NCBI GenBank assembly: GCA_004525055.1
Contig: SPDF01000079.1
Location: forward strand, 1-6,984
Direction of reading: 5' to 3'
Source: Gemmatimonadales bacterium
Lineage (GTDB): Bacteria > Gemmatimonadota > Gemmatimonadetes > Gemmatimonadales > GWC2-71-9
DNA: 6,984 bases
The notes under the pieces were generated by a model that was not told where the DNA came from, did not search any database, and saw nothing but the letters and a program-made list of their open reading frames with translations. Every line of letters starts with the position of its first letter. The stretch's first letter is position 1. Shown here piece after piece: positions 1-6,621 of this stretch. A program made the translations under genes and the position numbers.

Positions 1-174
1 ACGGCCGTCCCCGAAGTACCCGCCAACATCCTTGATCCGCGGGGCACCTGGCCCGATCCAGCAGCCTACGACGCCCAGGCCGCCAAGTTGGCGCAGATGT
101 TCGCAGCGAATTTCGCGAAGTTTGCCTCCGGGGTGGATACCGAAGTGGGTGCGGCGGGGCCGGCCACTGCCTGA
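1..174 (+). CDS. pckA: Phosphoenolpyruvate carboxykinase (ATP), C-terminal end, partial
   Basis: This is the last 57 codons of a gene that enters from the left in frame 1 and stops at TGA 172-174. ATP-dependent PEP carboxykinase converts oxaloacetate and ATP to phosphoenolpyruvate, ADP and CO2 in the cytosol, the first committed step of gluconeogenesis. The visible peptide contains VPANILDPRGTWPDPAAYDA followed by a segment reading AAKLAQMFAANFAKF. This matches the conserved C-terminal signature of the family (a V-P-x-x-I/V-L-x-P-R-x-T-W-x-D-x-x-A-Y-D-x-x-A-x-K-L-A pattern, then a short amphipathic helix ending in N-F-x-K-F). The catalytic core (kinase 1a and 2 motifs) lies outside the window, so integrity of the enzyme cannot be judged. 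The 3' end is overlapped by the HD-domain gene, which suggests co-transcription. Family assignment is recognition from memory of the C-terminus. Confidence 0.9.
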   Translation, partial: TAVPEVPANILDPRGTWPDPAAYDAQAAKLAQMFAANFAKFASGVDTEVGAAGPATA

Positions 175-1447
175 CCGGTTTGAGGTCGTCCGCGACCCAC
201 TCTGGGACAACATCCGGCTGGACGGTGCGGCGCTGCGCGTCCTCGACACACCCGCCGTCCAGCGGCTCCGGTACGTCCGCCAACTCGGCCACGCCTTCCT
301 CGTCTACCCCGGCGCCACCCACTCCCGCTTTGAACACGCGCTCGGCGCGTACCACCTCACCAAGTCCGCGCTGACAGCGCTCGCCGAACGTGGCGAACTC
401 GATCCGGCCAGCGAAGAGGACCGCCTCGCCGCCCGCCTGGCCGCCCTGCTCCACGATATCGGGCACTATCCGTTCTCCCATAGCCTCGAAGAGGCCGGCT
501 TCCTCCATCACGAGTCGCTCGGCGTGGCCAAGCTCACACGTGGGGAGTTGGGCGACGTACTGGCCTCCATCGGCGGGCCCGGCCTGGCGATCCGGATCGG
601 CGAGATGATCCGCGGCGAGAGTGCCAGCCCGCTCGGCGGCCTCATCAGCGGCTCGCTCGATCTCGACAAGATCGAATACCTCAGCCGCGACGCACGCATG
701 TGCGGTGTGCCCTACGGCGCAGTCGATGTCGACCGCCTGCTCGCCTCGCTCACGCTGGTGGAGAGCGAGCCCGGGCGATGGGAGATCGGGGTGCACGAAA
801 AGGGAATCAGCGCGCTCGAATCGCTGCTCTTCGCCAAGTACCAGATGTACCGCAACGTCTACTGGCACCATGCGGTGCGGAGCGCCACCTGCATGTTCAA
901 GCGGGCGGTGCGTCGGGCGGTGGCCGACGGGGTGCTGACCCCGGCACGGATCGCCGAATCCAATGACGGCGGCCTGATGGCGGCCCTGCTGGCCGCCGAT
1001 CCCACCGGGCTCGGCGCCCGGGTCCAGCAGCGCCGCCTCTTCAAGCGCGCGCTCGACCTGCCAGCCAGCGACGTCCCCGCCGAGGTGCAGCCGTGGCTCT
1101 CCGACCAGCCCGATTTGCTCGAGCGGGTAGAGGATGCGCTGGCCGAAGAGAGTGGCCTGACGCCCGGGCTCCTGCTGCTCGACTTCCCGGAACGCACCTC
1201 GATGCTCGCGGTCGACCTGCCGCTCCGCACGCGGGCGGGCGGCGTGGAGCGGCTCACGAACGCCGGGCGTGCCGGACAGCTCGGCCTCCCTCGCGTCGCC
1301 GATGCCCTCTACGAAAGTGCGCGCCGGCTCCGCGTATTCACGGAGGGGCGCGCATCCGCCAAACTCGAGGGATTGATGGGCTTGATCGTCCTGCCAGCCG
1401 AGGAAGTGGCGCGGCGCCTCGATGCCGGAGCTCCCCTGCTTCGCTAG
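149..1447 (+). CDS. HD-domain phosphohydrolase, SAMHD1/COG1078-like (possible dNTP triphosphohydrolase)
   Basis: A 432-aa predicted cytosolic metal-dependent phosphohydrolase. With the start at GTG 149, the HD-superfamily ligands are H63 (in THSRFEH), H102-D103 (in LLHDIGH) and D173 (in DLDKIEYLSRD). These align with the H, HD and D metal ligands of human SAMHD1, and R60 and K174 match its substrate-contacting residues. The leading RDPLWDNIRL and DTPAVQRLRYVRQLG segments are also typical of this family. Relatives hydrolyse dNTPs to deoxynucleosides and triphosphate, but COG1078 proteins are diverse and the substrate here is not shown. The open frame extends upstream to 32, but residues from there read like pckA in a shifted frame. 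Family proteins begin just before the RDPL motif, so GTG 149 (26-bp overlap with pckA) is preferred; TTG 122 and CTG 167 are alternatives. A weak purine-rich GGGTGGA lies 11 nt upstream. The C-terminal 200 residues are helical-looking and carry no catalytic motif I recognise. Confidence 0.88.
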   Translation: MRRGRPLPDRFEVVRDPLWDNIRLDGAALRVLDTPAVQRLRYVRQLGHAFLVYPGATHSRFEHALGAYHLTKSALTALAERGELDPASEEDRLAARLAALLHDIGHYPFSHSLEEAGFLHHESLGVAKLTRGELGDVLASIGGPGLAIRIGEMIRGESASPLGGLISGSLDLDKIEYLSRDARMCGVPYGAVDVDRLLASLTLVESEPGRWEIGVHEKGISALESLLFAKYQMYRNVYWHHAVRSATCMFKRAVRRAVADGVLTPARIAESNDGGLMAALLAADPTGLGARVQQRRLFKRALDLPASDVPAEVQPWLSDQPDLLERVEDALAEESGLTPGLLLLDFPERTSMLAVDLPLRTRAGGVERLTNAGRAGQLGLPRVADALYESARRLRVFTEGRASAKLEGLMGLIVLPAEEVARRLDAGAPLLR

Positions 1448-1450
1448 GAA

Positions 1451-1488
1451 CCAGATTGCTTCGGCCACTAAGTGGCCTCGGAATGACA
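1451..1488. repeat. Palindromic intergenic element, probable dispersed repeat, possibly a bidirectional terminator
   Basis: The 54-bp gap between the two convergent genes is mostly filled by a 38-bp element. Its core is a perfect inverted repeat, GGCCACT (1463-1469), one A, AGTGGCC (1471-1477), which as RNA would fold as a 5-bp stem with a 5-nt loop or slightly more. Read on the - strand, the flanks are TGTCATTCCGAG on one side and GAAGCAATCTGG on the other. This resembles a family of intergenic repeats that I recall from many unrelated bacteria, with a conserved GTCATTCCGAG-type left arm, a variable palindrome and a GAAGCAATCT-type right arm. No T-run follows the stem on either strand, so it is not a classical intrinsic terminator, though its place between convergent stops suits a role in 3' end formation. 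The repeat identity is from memory; copies elsewhere in this genome cannot be seen here. Confidence 0.6.
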
Positions 1489-1501
1489 GAAGATGGAGCA
1501 G

Positions 1502-2731
1502 CTACTCGTGCCGAATCGCCTCGATCGGCGAGAGGCGCGCGGCGCGCAGCGCCGGATAGATCCCGAACACCACCCCGACCAGCACCGCCGCTCCGGCGGA
1601 CACGGCGAGCGTTCCCCAGCTGAACGCCGCATAGACCGGCGCGCCGAATCGCTGGCGCATCAATGCCGTCACCCCAAACGCGCCCGCGAAGCCGAGCAAG
1701 GTCCCGATCACCGAGCCGAGCCCCGCGATCGTGACTGACTCAAGCAGGAACTGCGCGAGCAGATCGCGACGGCGGGCACCGATCGCCTTGCGGACGCCGA
1801 TTTCCCGCGTCCGCTCGGTGACGGACGCGAGCAAGACGTTCATAATGCCGATTCCACCCACCAGAAGCGCGATGCCCGTGATGGCACCGAGGAAGAGCTT
1901 GAACACCAGGATGGCGCGTTCGCTCTGGTTTACCCGCTGCATATTGGTGTGCACCCGCGCCTTCCGCGACCAGTCCGCCCCGTAGCGTGCCGCCAGCCAA
2001 CCCTCGACCCCTGCCCGGACCGTGGCCACATCCTCGATGCGTTCCGCCTGCAGCACCAGCGTGGGCGCCCGTGGTCGGGGAGTGGGCGCGAGCAGCACCG
2101 CGGCCAGATCGATCGGAGCGTAGACGCTCGGCATGCGCTCGGGGCCGGTCGACGCCATGACACCGATCACCTGGTAGTCTTGCCCCCGTATCCCGACGCG
2201 CTTCCCAAGCGCGGCCGCCACATCGCCACCGCCGGTCGTGGCGCCGAGCCCAAACGAGAGTACCACCACCGGGGCCCGTGCCGTTGCCTCCTTGGCAGTG
2301 AAATACCGGCCGGCCGCGAAGCCTCGCTTGAGGACGTCGGCCTGACCCGGCAACGTGGCGATGACCTGGGCGGTATCGGTCAGGCCCTCGGGAAGTGTGA
2401 CCTGGGCCGAACCACTCAGCGTCAGCAATCCAGCCGACACCCTTGGAATCGAGGCCATGATCGCCTCGGCGTCTGCCCGGGTGAGGACCAGGTAGTCATC
2501 GAGCGGGTAGGCCTGGTTATCGATGATCTCGGCGGTGCGAGGCTCCAGCACGACCGACTGCAGGTCAGTGGTGCTGGCGAGTTGCTGGCGCCCGAAACGC
2601 TCCATCCCGTCGCCGAGGGTCAGAACAGCCACGAGCGCGGCCGCGCCAATGACGATGCCGAGCGTGGAGAGGGCGGTACGGAGGGGGTTCGCGCGAAGCG
2701 TGCCGAGCGCGATGGTCAGGGAGGCAGTCAT
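1502..2731 (-). CDS. ABC transporter permease, MacB/FtsX family
   Basis: A 409-aa inner-membrane permease of the type VII ABC (MacB/LolCE/FtsX) superfamily; the ATG start is at 2731 and the TAG stop at 1502-1504. The order is a MacB-like N-terminus with one membrane segment (about residues 19-40, after NPLRTALSTLGIVIGA), a soluble periplasmic domain (about 45-270), then three membrane segments (about 275-300, 325-355, 372-394). The FtsX region is very typical: GGIGIMNVLLASVTERTREI (292-311) followed by GVRKAIGARRRDLLAQFLLE, and a C-terminus reading YPALRAARLSPIEAIRHE. Such proteins do not usually form a pore; they transmit ATP-driven motion to periplasmic partners in efflux or lipoprotein handling. 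No ATPase domain is fused and no ATPase or membrane-fusion protein gene is adjacent, so the substrate cannot be inferred. It lies 52 nt after the phosphatase gene on the same strand and may be the last gene of that operon or have its own promoter. No clear Shine-Dalgarno sequence is seen. Confidence 0.9.
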   Translation of the reverse strand: MTASLTIALGTLRANPLRTALSTLGIVIGAAALVAVLTLGDGMERFGRQQLASTTDLQSVVLEPRTAEIIDNQAYPLDDYLVLTRADAEAIMASIPRVSAGLLTLSGSAQVTLPEGLTDTAQVIATLPGQADVLKRGFAAGRYFTAKEATARAPVVVLSFGLGATTGGGDVAAALGKRVGIRGQDYQVIGVMASTGPERMPSVYAPIDLAAVLLAPTPRPRAPTLVLQAERIEDVATVRAGVEGWLAARYGADWSRKARVHTNMQRVNQSERAILVFKLFLGAITGIALLVGGIGIMNVLLASVTERTREIGVRKAIGARRRDLLAQFLLESVTIAGLGSVIGTLLGFAGAFGVTALMRQRFGAPVYAAFSWGTLAVSAGAAVLVGVVFGIYPALRAARLSPIEAIRHE

Positions 2732-2783
2732 GGGGCGGCACTACGCAGCCAGGGGTGGCCCCGTTTCACGTTGGGCGCCCAGG

Positions 2784-3518
2784 TCACTCGAGCGATTCGA
2801 TCTTGACGACGATGGCGGTGATGTTGTCAAGGCCACCCCGGCGGTTCGCCTCGGTGATCATCCGGTCGACCCATGCCTGCGGGCCCTGCGGATCGTCGAG
2901 GATCTTGACCAGTTGCTCGTCCTCGAGCATGCCCGTCAGCCCGTCGGAAGCGAGGAGAAGGACGTCGCCGGCGTGGAGATCCCCGAAATAGACGTCCGGC
3001 ACCACGTCGCTCCCGGCGCCCACACAACGGGTGATCACGTTGCTATACGGATGCACGCGCGCCTGCTCAGGGGTGAGCAGACCGGCGTCCACCTGCTCCT
3101 GCACGTAGGAGTGATCACGGGTGACCTGGAGGAATTCGCCGTCGCGGAGGAGGTAGGCCCGACTGTCACCCACCTGGCCGATGAAGTACCGGCTTGGCAG
3201 GAGTATCAGCGCAGTCGCGGTCGTCCCCATGCCCCGCTTGTCGTGCTCAGAGAGGGTGCGCTCGAAGATCGCCTCGTTGGCGGTGACCATCGATCGTGCA
3301 ATGCGTTCGGAGGCCTCGGCATCGGGCACTCCGCGCAGGGACCCGATTTCCCGTGAGATGATCCGCACGGCCATTTCGCTGGCGACCTCGCCCGCCGCGT
3401 GCCCTCCCATCCCGTCGGCGACGATGAACACGCCGCGCTCGGCCAGCATGAGGTAGTTGTCCTCGTTGCCGGAGCGGACAATTCCGACGTCAGTTCGGGC
3501 GGCGCATGTGAAGTGCAC
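2784..3518 (-). CDS. PP2C-family Ser/Thr protein phosphatase (Stp1/PrpC-like)
   Basis: A 244-aa soluble metal-dependent (PPM/PP2C) phosphatase, the usual length for bacterial single-domain Stp/PrpC enzymes. All expected motifs occur in order: TDVGIVRSGNEDN (9-21), FIVADGMGGHAAGEVAS (31-47), GMGTTAT (96-102), GQVGDSRAYLLRDG (114-127), TRDHS (133-137), ITRCVGAG (162-169), LLLASDGLTGML (187-198) and GGLDNITAIVV (228-238). Metal-binding D20, D35, G36, D192 and D231 and the phosphate-contacting R15 are all present, so it should be active. Such enzymes remove phosphate from Ser/Thr of proteins modified by Hanks-type kinases, including FHA-domain partners. The start is GTG (3516-3518), placed about ten residues before the TD-G-R-NED motif as usual in the family, with a GAGG four nt upstream at 3523-3526. 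It begins nine nt after the FHA gene stops, indicating translational coupling. No signal peptide or membrane segment is seen. No kinase gene is in the window. Confidence 0.95.
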   Translation of the reverse strand: MHFTCAARTDVGIVRSGNEDNYLMLAERGVFIVADGMGGHAAGEVASEMAVRIISREIGSLRGVPDAEASERIARSMVTANEAIFERTLSEHDKRGMGTTATALILLPSRYFIGQVGDSRAYLLRDGEFLQVTRDHSYVQEQVDAGLLTPEQARVHPYSNVITRCVGAGSDVVPDVYFGDLHAGDVLLLASDGLTGMLEDEQLVKILDDPQGPQAWVDRMITEANRRGGLDNITAIVVKIESLE

Positions 3519-3527
3519 GGGGCCTCG

Positions 3528-4811
3528 TCAGCGACCGAAGAAGTAATAGGCAACCGCGGCCGCAGCCGCGACAAGAGCCGCCACGAAGGCAATCCACCGC
3601 GTCCGAGGATCTTGCGCAGGTGCGCGCGTTCGCGTCCGCTTCGGGCGGCTCGGGGCGGAGGGCGGGCTCGGCCGCTGCACCTCGATTCGCGGCGTTTCCG
3701 GAATGGAAATGGCCCCGACGACCCGGGTCCCGCCCCCGACAGGCTGTGGCGCTCGAAGATCTGTGGGATCGAACATGACCGTGACATCGCCAAACCGCAC
3801 GGTCGACCCCGGCATCAAGGGCACTTCCCCACTCACCTGGTCTCCATCCACAAACGTCCCGTTGGTGGAGTCCAGGTCCGTCAGGACCCACAATTCCTCG
3901 CGGCGCTGCAGCTTGGCGTGCGAGGCACTCACACTCTCCTCGCCGAACACCAGGTCGTTGTAATCAGCGCGCCCGATATGGACCACCGGCGTCCGGATCG
4001 GCAGACGCTGGCCGCGAAGGCTCCCGCTGCGCACCAGGACCGTCGCCAGCGGAGGCGGGGCGGTTGGACGCGACGGGAACGCCGGTACCATCGCGGGAAT
4101 GCCGTGGACCGTGTCGAACAGCCGGTGCGCCGCGCCCGGAGGCGGGGAATCCTGCTTCTGTTCCGGATCGGAATAAAACCGGAAGACCGCGGGCCCGATT
4201 TTCAGGACATCGCCGCGGGTCAGGGTACGGCGTTCGCCCGCTCGCTCGCCGTTGACCTCTACGCCGTTCGAACTGGTGTCCTCCAGGACATACCCTGCCG
4301 GAGTATTTGCGATGACCGCGTGGCGCCGGGAGACATCGGTCGACTCGATGACGATGTCACACGACGCGTCGCGCCCGAAGACCAGCGGACCCTGTCCAAC
4401 CTGGTATTCCCGGCCGTCACTCAGGCTGACAAGGCGGCCGCCGCTCATTGCTCCACCCTGTGGCATCGGGGTTCCTGGTTTGGTCGCCGCACGGAGCGCG
4501 CTGGCGTCGGCCATGCGAGTCGTACCGATCTGGCGCTCGTCAACGACCACCAATTCCACGACGCCGACCTGGATCTTGTCTCCGTGCAACAGCGGGACCG
4601 GATCGGCACCCAACCGTACGCCGTTGACCAGCACCACGGTTTCCGAACTTGCAGGCCGGATCGAAGCTCCACCATTCGCGGCGCGCAGGAGCGCGTGTCG
4701 CTCCAGCACGCCGGAATGCTCCAAACGCACCGCCGCCGCGGGCGACGAACCGAGGACGGATTCACCTGCGGGGAGCGGCCAGCGATGGCTGCCAAGTTCA
4801 AGTTGAATCAT
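3528..4811 (-). CDS. Triple FHA-domain protein with C-terminal membrane anchor
   Basis: A 427-aa protein that I read as three forkhead-associated (FHA) domains and a tail anchor. Domain 1 (about 1-93) keeps the fold signature (H39, N63-G64) but lacks the phosphate-binding residues: S22 stands where Arg is expected and L36-E37 where Ser-Arg is expected. Domain 2 (about 126-212) is canonical: GRD with R147, VSRRHA with S161, and SSNG with N182. Domain 3 (about 257-348) has GR with R281, VSASHA with S295 and STNGT with N317, but A296 replaces the usual Arg. A Pro/Arg-rich linker (about 380-405) leads to one membrane helix (about 406-425) and only two residues after it. The basic linker before the helix predicts cytosolic FHA domains. 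FHA domains bind phosphothreonine. The frame is open upstream to 4976, but ATG 4809-4811 is chosen because upstream codons lie inside the ABC gene and read as shadow sequence. Gaps are 10 nt to the ABC gene and 9 nt to the phosphatase gene. The partner is unknown. Confidence 0.9.
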   Translation of the reverse strand: MIQLELGSHRWPLPAGESVLGSSPAAAVRLEHSGVLERHALLRAANGGASIRPASSETVVLVNGVRLGADPVPLLHGDKIQVGVVELVVVDERQIGTTRMADASALRAATKPGTPMPQGGAMSGGRLVSLSDGREYQVGQGPLVFGRDASCDIVIESTDVSRRHAVIANTPAGYVLEDTSSNGVEVNGERAGERRTLTRGDVLKIGPAVFRFYSDPEQKQDSPPPGAAHRLFDTVHGIPAMVPAFPSRPTAPPPLATVLVRSGSLRGQRLPIRTPVVHIGRADYNDLVFGEESVSASHAKLQRREELWVLTDLDSTNGTFVDGDQVSGEVPLMPGSTVRFGDVTVMFDPTDLRAPQPVGGGTRVVGAISIPETPRIEVQRPSPPSAPSRPKRTRTRAPAQDPRTRWIAFVAALVAAAAAVAYYFFGR

Positions 4812-4821
4812 CTTCGAAAAC

Positions 4822-6621
4822 CTACCCCGTCGCCGCCCGGGAAGGCAAGGAAGCGTCCTGTGCAGCCAGTTGCAGGCGGTACAGCCGCTCGTAGAGCCCC
4901 CGGTGCTCCAGCAACTCCCGATGCCCACCCCGCTCCCGGATTTCCCCGTGGTGGAATACCAGGATCTCATCCGCATGGAGAATGGTGCTCAACCGGTGCG
5001 CGACCACGAGACTGGTTCGCCCGGCCATCAACTCTCCGATCGCCTGCTGGATCTGGGCCTCAGCCTCGGTATCCACCGAGCTGGTGGCCTCGTCGAGAAC
5101 GAGGATCCGAGGATCCAGAGTGAGCGCACGTGCGAAGCTGAGGAGCTGCCGCTCGCCGACGCTCAGGGACTTGCCCCGTTCGCCCAGCACATGGCTATAC
5201 CCGGCCGGCAGTCGCCCAATGAACCGGTCGGCGCCGACGCGCTGGGCGGCGAGGTGAGCGGCCTCCTCGGGCACTGGAGCGTCGAGGCGCAAGTTGTGGA
5301 GGACATCGCCCGAAAAGAGGAAGAGATCCTGCTGGACGAACCCGATGAACCGCCGCAATTCGGCTGTAGGGAGGTCCCGGATGTCCACGCCGTCGAGCGT
5401 GATCTTGCCTCGCTCCGGATCATAGAATCGGAGCAGCAGGCTGATGACGGTGGTCTTCCCCGCCCCGGTCTGCCCGACCAGCGCCACGGTCTGCCCGGGT
5501 GAGGCGGTGAACGAGACGTCGCGCAGCACCCACGCCCCTCCGGCCCGATATCGGAACCAGACCCCCTCGAACCGCACCTCCCCCCGGATCGGCCGTGGCA
5601 GCAGCACAGGCGTCACGGGCTCGGGCACGGTCACCGGGGCGTCGAGCAACCCGAAGATCCGCTCCGATGAGGCCATGGCGCTCTGCACGATGTTGAACTT
5701 CTCCGACAGATCCTGGAGCGGCTGGAAGAAGCGGCGGGTGAGCTGAATGAACGCGGCCAGGGTGCCGACGGTCAGCGTCTGGTCGGCAAACCGGACCCCG
5801 CCATACCAGAGGAGCAGCGCCACTGCCACTGAGCCGAGCACTTCGATGATGGGAAAGAAGACGGCGTACACCGTGATGGAGCGGAGGTGCGCCTCGAGGT
5901 GGGAGCGATTGACCGCCGCAAAGTCGTCGGCGGCGGCACGCTCCCGGCCGAAGAGCTGCACGATACGCATCCCTGAGAGGTGCTCCTGCAGAAAGCTGTT
6001 CAACCGGGCCAACCGGAGCCGGATATCGCGGAACGCATCGCGAACCTGGCGCCGAAAGAGATAGGCCGTGAGCCAGACGAGCGGAATGACCGCGAACGCC
6101 ACCAGTGCCAGGCGCCAGTCGGCCAACATCATCAACGTCATGATGGCCAGGAGGGTAAACAGGTCGCCGAAGATCGCGACCACGCCGGAGGAAAAGAGCT
6201 CGTTCAGCGTCTCGACGTCCGAGGTCACGCGGGTCATCAGCCGGCCGACCGGGTGTCCGTCGAAGTAGGGGATGCTCAACCGCTGCAGCCGAGCGAAGAT
6301 TTCCATTCGCAGGTCGTGCATCACCCCCTGCCCGATATGCGTGGTCAACAGCCCCTGCGCGAATTCGGTGCCGAATTCCAGGAGGAGGGCGGCGAGGTAG
6401 GCGGCGGTGAGGGTGCCGAGCAGGCCGAGATCCCGTTGGGGCACGGCAACATCGAGGACCTGTTTGGTCAGCACCGGCCCGACGAGCGCGAGGAGCGCGT
6501 TCACAATCAGCAGCACCACAGCCAGAGCTACCAGCCCGCGCCGTGGGCGCAGGTAGGCGAGCATTCTTCGCATCAACCCCGCGTCGTAGGACCGACTGAG
6601 GGCGTCTTCCTGCAGGGTCAT
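4822..6621 (-). CDS. ABC exporter half-transporter (membrane domain fused to ATPase)
   Basis: A 599-aa type IV (MsbA/MdlB/YheH-like) ABC exporter with a six-helix membrane domain (about 20-320) and a C-terminal nucleotide-binding domain (about 347-585). The coupling-region motif SIPYFDGHPVGRLMTRVTSD (116-135) is typical. In the ATPase: A-loop Y358, Walker A GQTGAGKTT with K389, Q-loop VQQD (Q431), signature LSVGE (486-490), Walker B ILVLDE with D510 and catalytic E511, D-loop SSVD (514-517) and switch H542. Every catalytic residue is present; the signature differs from LSGGQ at two places, as is common in the MdlB/YheH branch. It could work as a homodimer or as the active half of a heterodimer; no second half is in the window. 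Substrates of this branch (lipids, drugs, peptides) cannot be told from sequence. The ATG start overlaps the stop of the upstream gene as ATGA (6618-6621), so it is translationally coupled. The TAG stop lies 10 nt before the FHA gene. Confidence 0.95.
   Translation of the reverse strand: MTLQEDALSRSYDAGLMRRMLAYLRPRRGLVALAVVLLIVNALLALVGPVLTKQVLDVAVPQRDLGLLGTLTAAYLAALLLEFGTEFAQGLLTTHIGQGVMHDLRMEIFARLQRLSIPYFDGHPVGRLMTRVTSDVETLNELFSSGVVAIFGDLFTLLAIMTLMMLADWRLALVAFAVIPLVWLTAYLFRRQVRDAFRDIRLRLARLNSFLQEHLSGMRIVQLFGRERAAADDFAAVNRSHLEAHLRSITVYAVFFPIIEVLGSVAVALLLWYGGVRFADQTLTVGTLAAFIQLTRRFFQPLQDLSEKFNIVQSAMASSERIFGLLDAPVTVPEPVTPVLLPRPIRGEVRFEGVWFRYRAGGAWVLRDVSFTASPGQTVALVGQTGAGKTTVISLLLRFYDPERGKITLDGVDIRDLPTAELRRFIGFVQQDLFLFSGDVLHNLRLDAPVPEEAAHLAAQRVGADRFIGRLPAGYSHVLGERGKSLSVGERQLLSFARALTLDPRILVLDEATSSVDTEAEAQIQQAIGELMAGRTSLVVAHRLSTILHADEILVFHHGEIRERGGHRELLEHRGLYERLYRLQLAAQDASLPSRAATG

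Noticed and set aside
32..148. N-terminal extension of the HD protein back to TTG 32.
   Set aside because: The segment overlaps conserved pckA coding sequence in another frame and reads as Arg/Pro/Ser-rich noise; family members start close to the RDPLW motif.
1463..1477. Classical Rho-independent terminator for the two convergent genes.
   Set aside because: The stem is short once a loop is allowed and no T-run follows on either strand; it is listed as a repeat with possible terminator function only.
1949..2806. A 285-codon + strand open frame opposite the permease gene.
   Set aside because: Antisense to a clear MacB/FtsX permease; composition is typical of a shadow frame and no motif was found.
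3541..3580. GC-rich local repeats (CCGCGGCCGCAGCCGCG) suggesting a hairpin or regulatory element.
   Set aside because: They encode the Ala-rich membrane helix of the FHA protein, so codon use explains them.
4812..4976. N-terminal extension of the FHA protein back to 4976.
   Set aside because: It would lie wholly inside the ABC exporter's C-terminal coding region plus the gap, and its Cys/Ser/Gly-rich text has no FHA character; ATG 4809-4811 gives a normal FHA N-terminus.
3399..5123. A 574-codon + strand open frame opposite the FHA gene, the phosphatase start and the ABC gene end.
   Set aside because: It lies antisense to strongly supported genes, is rich in Arg/Pro/His/Gly without domain motifs, and is the expected shadow frame in GC-rich DNA.
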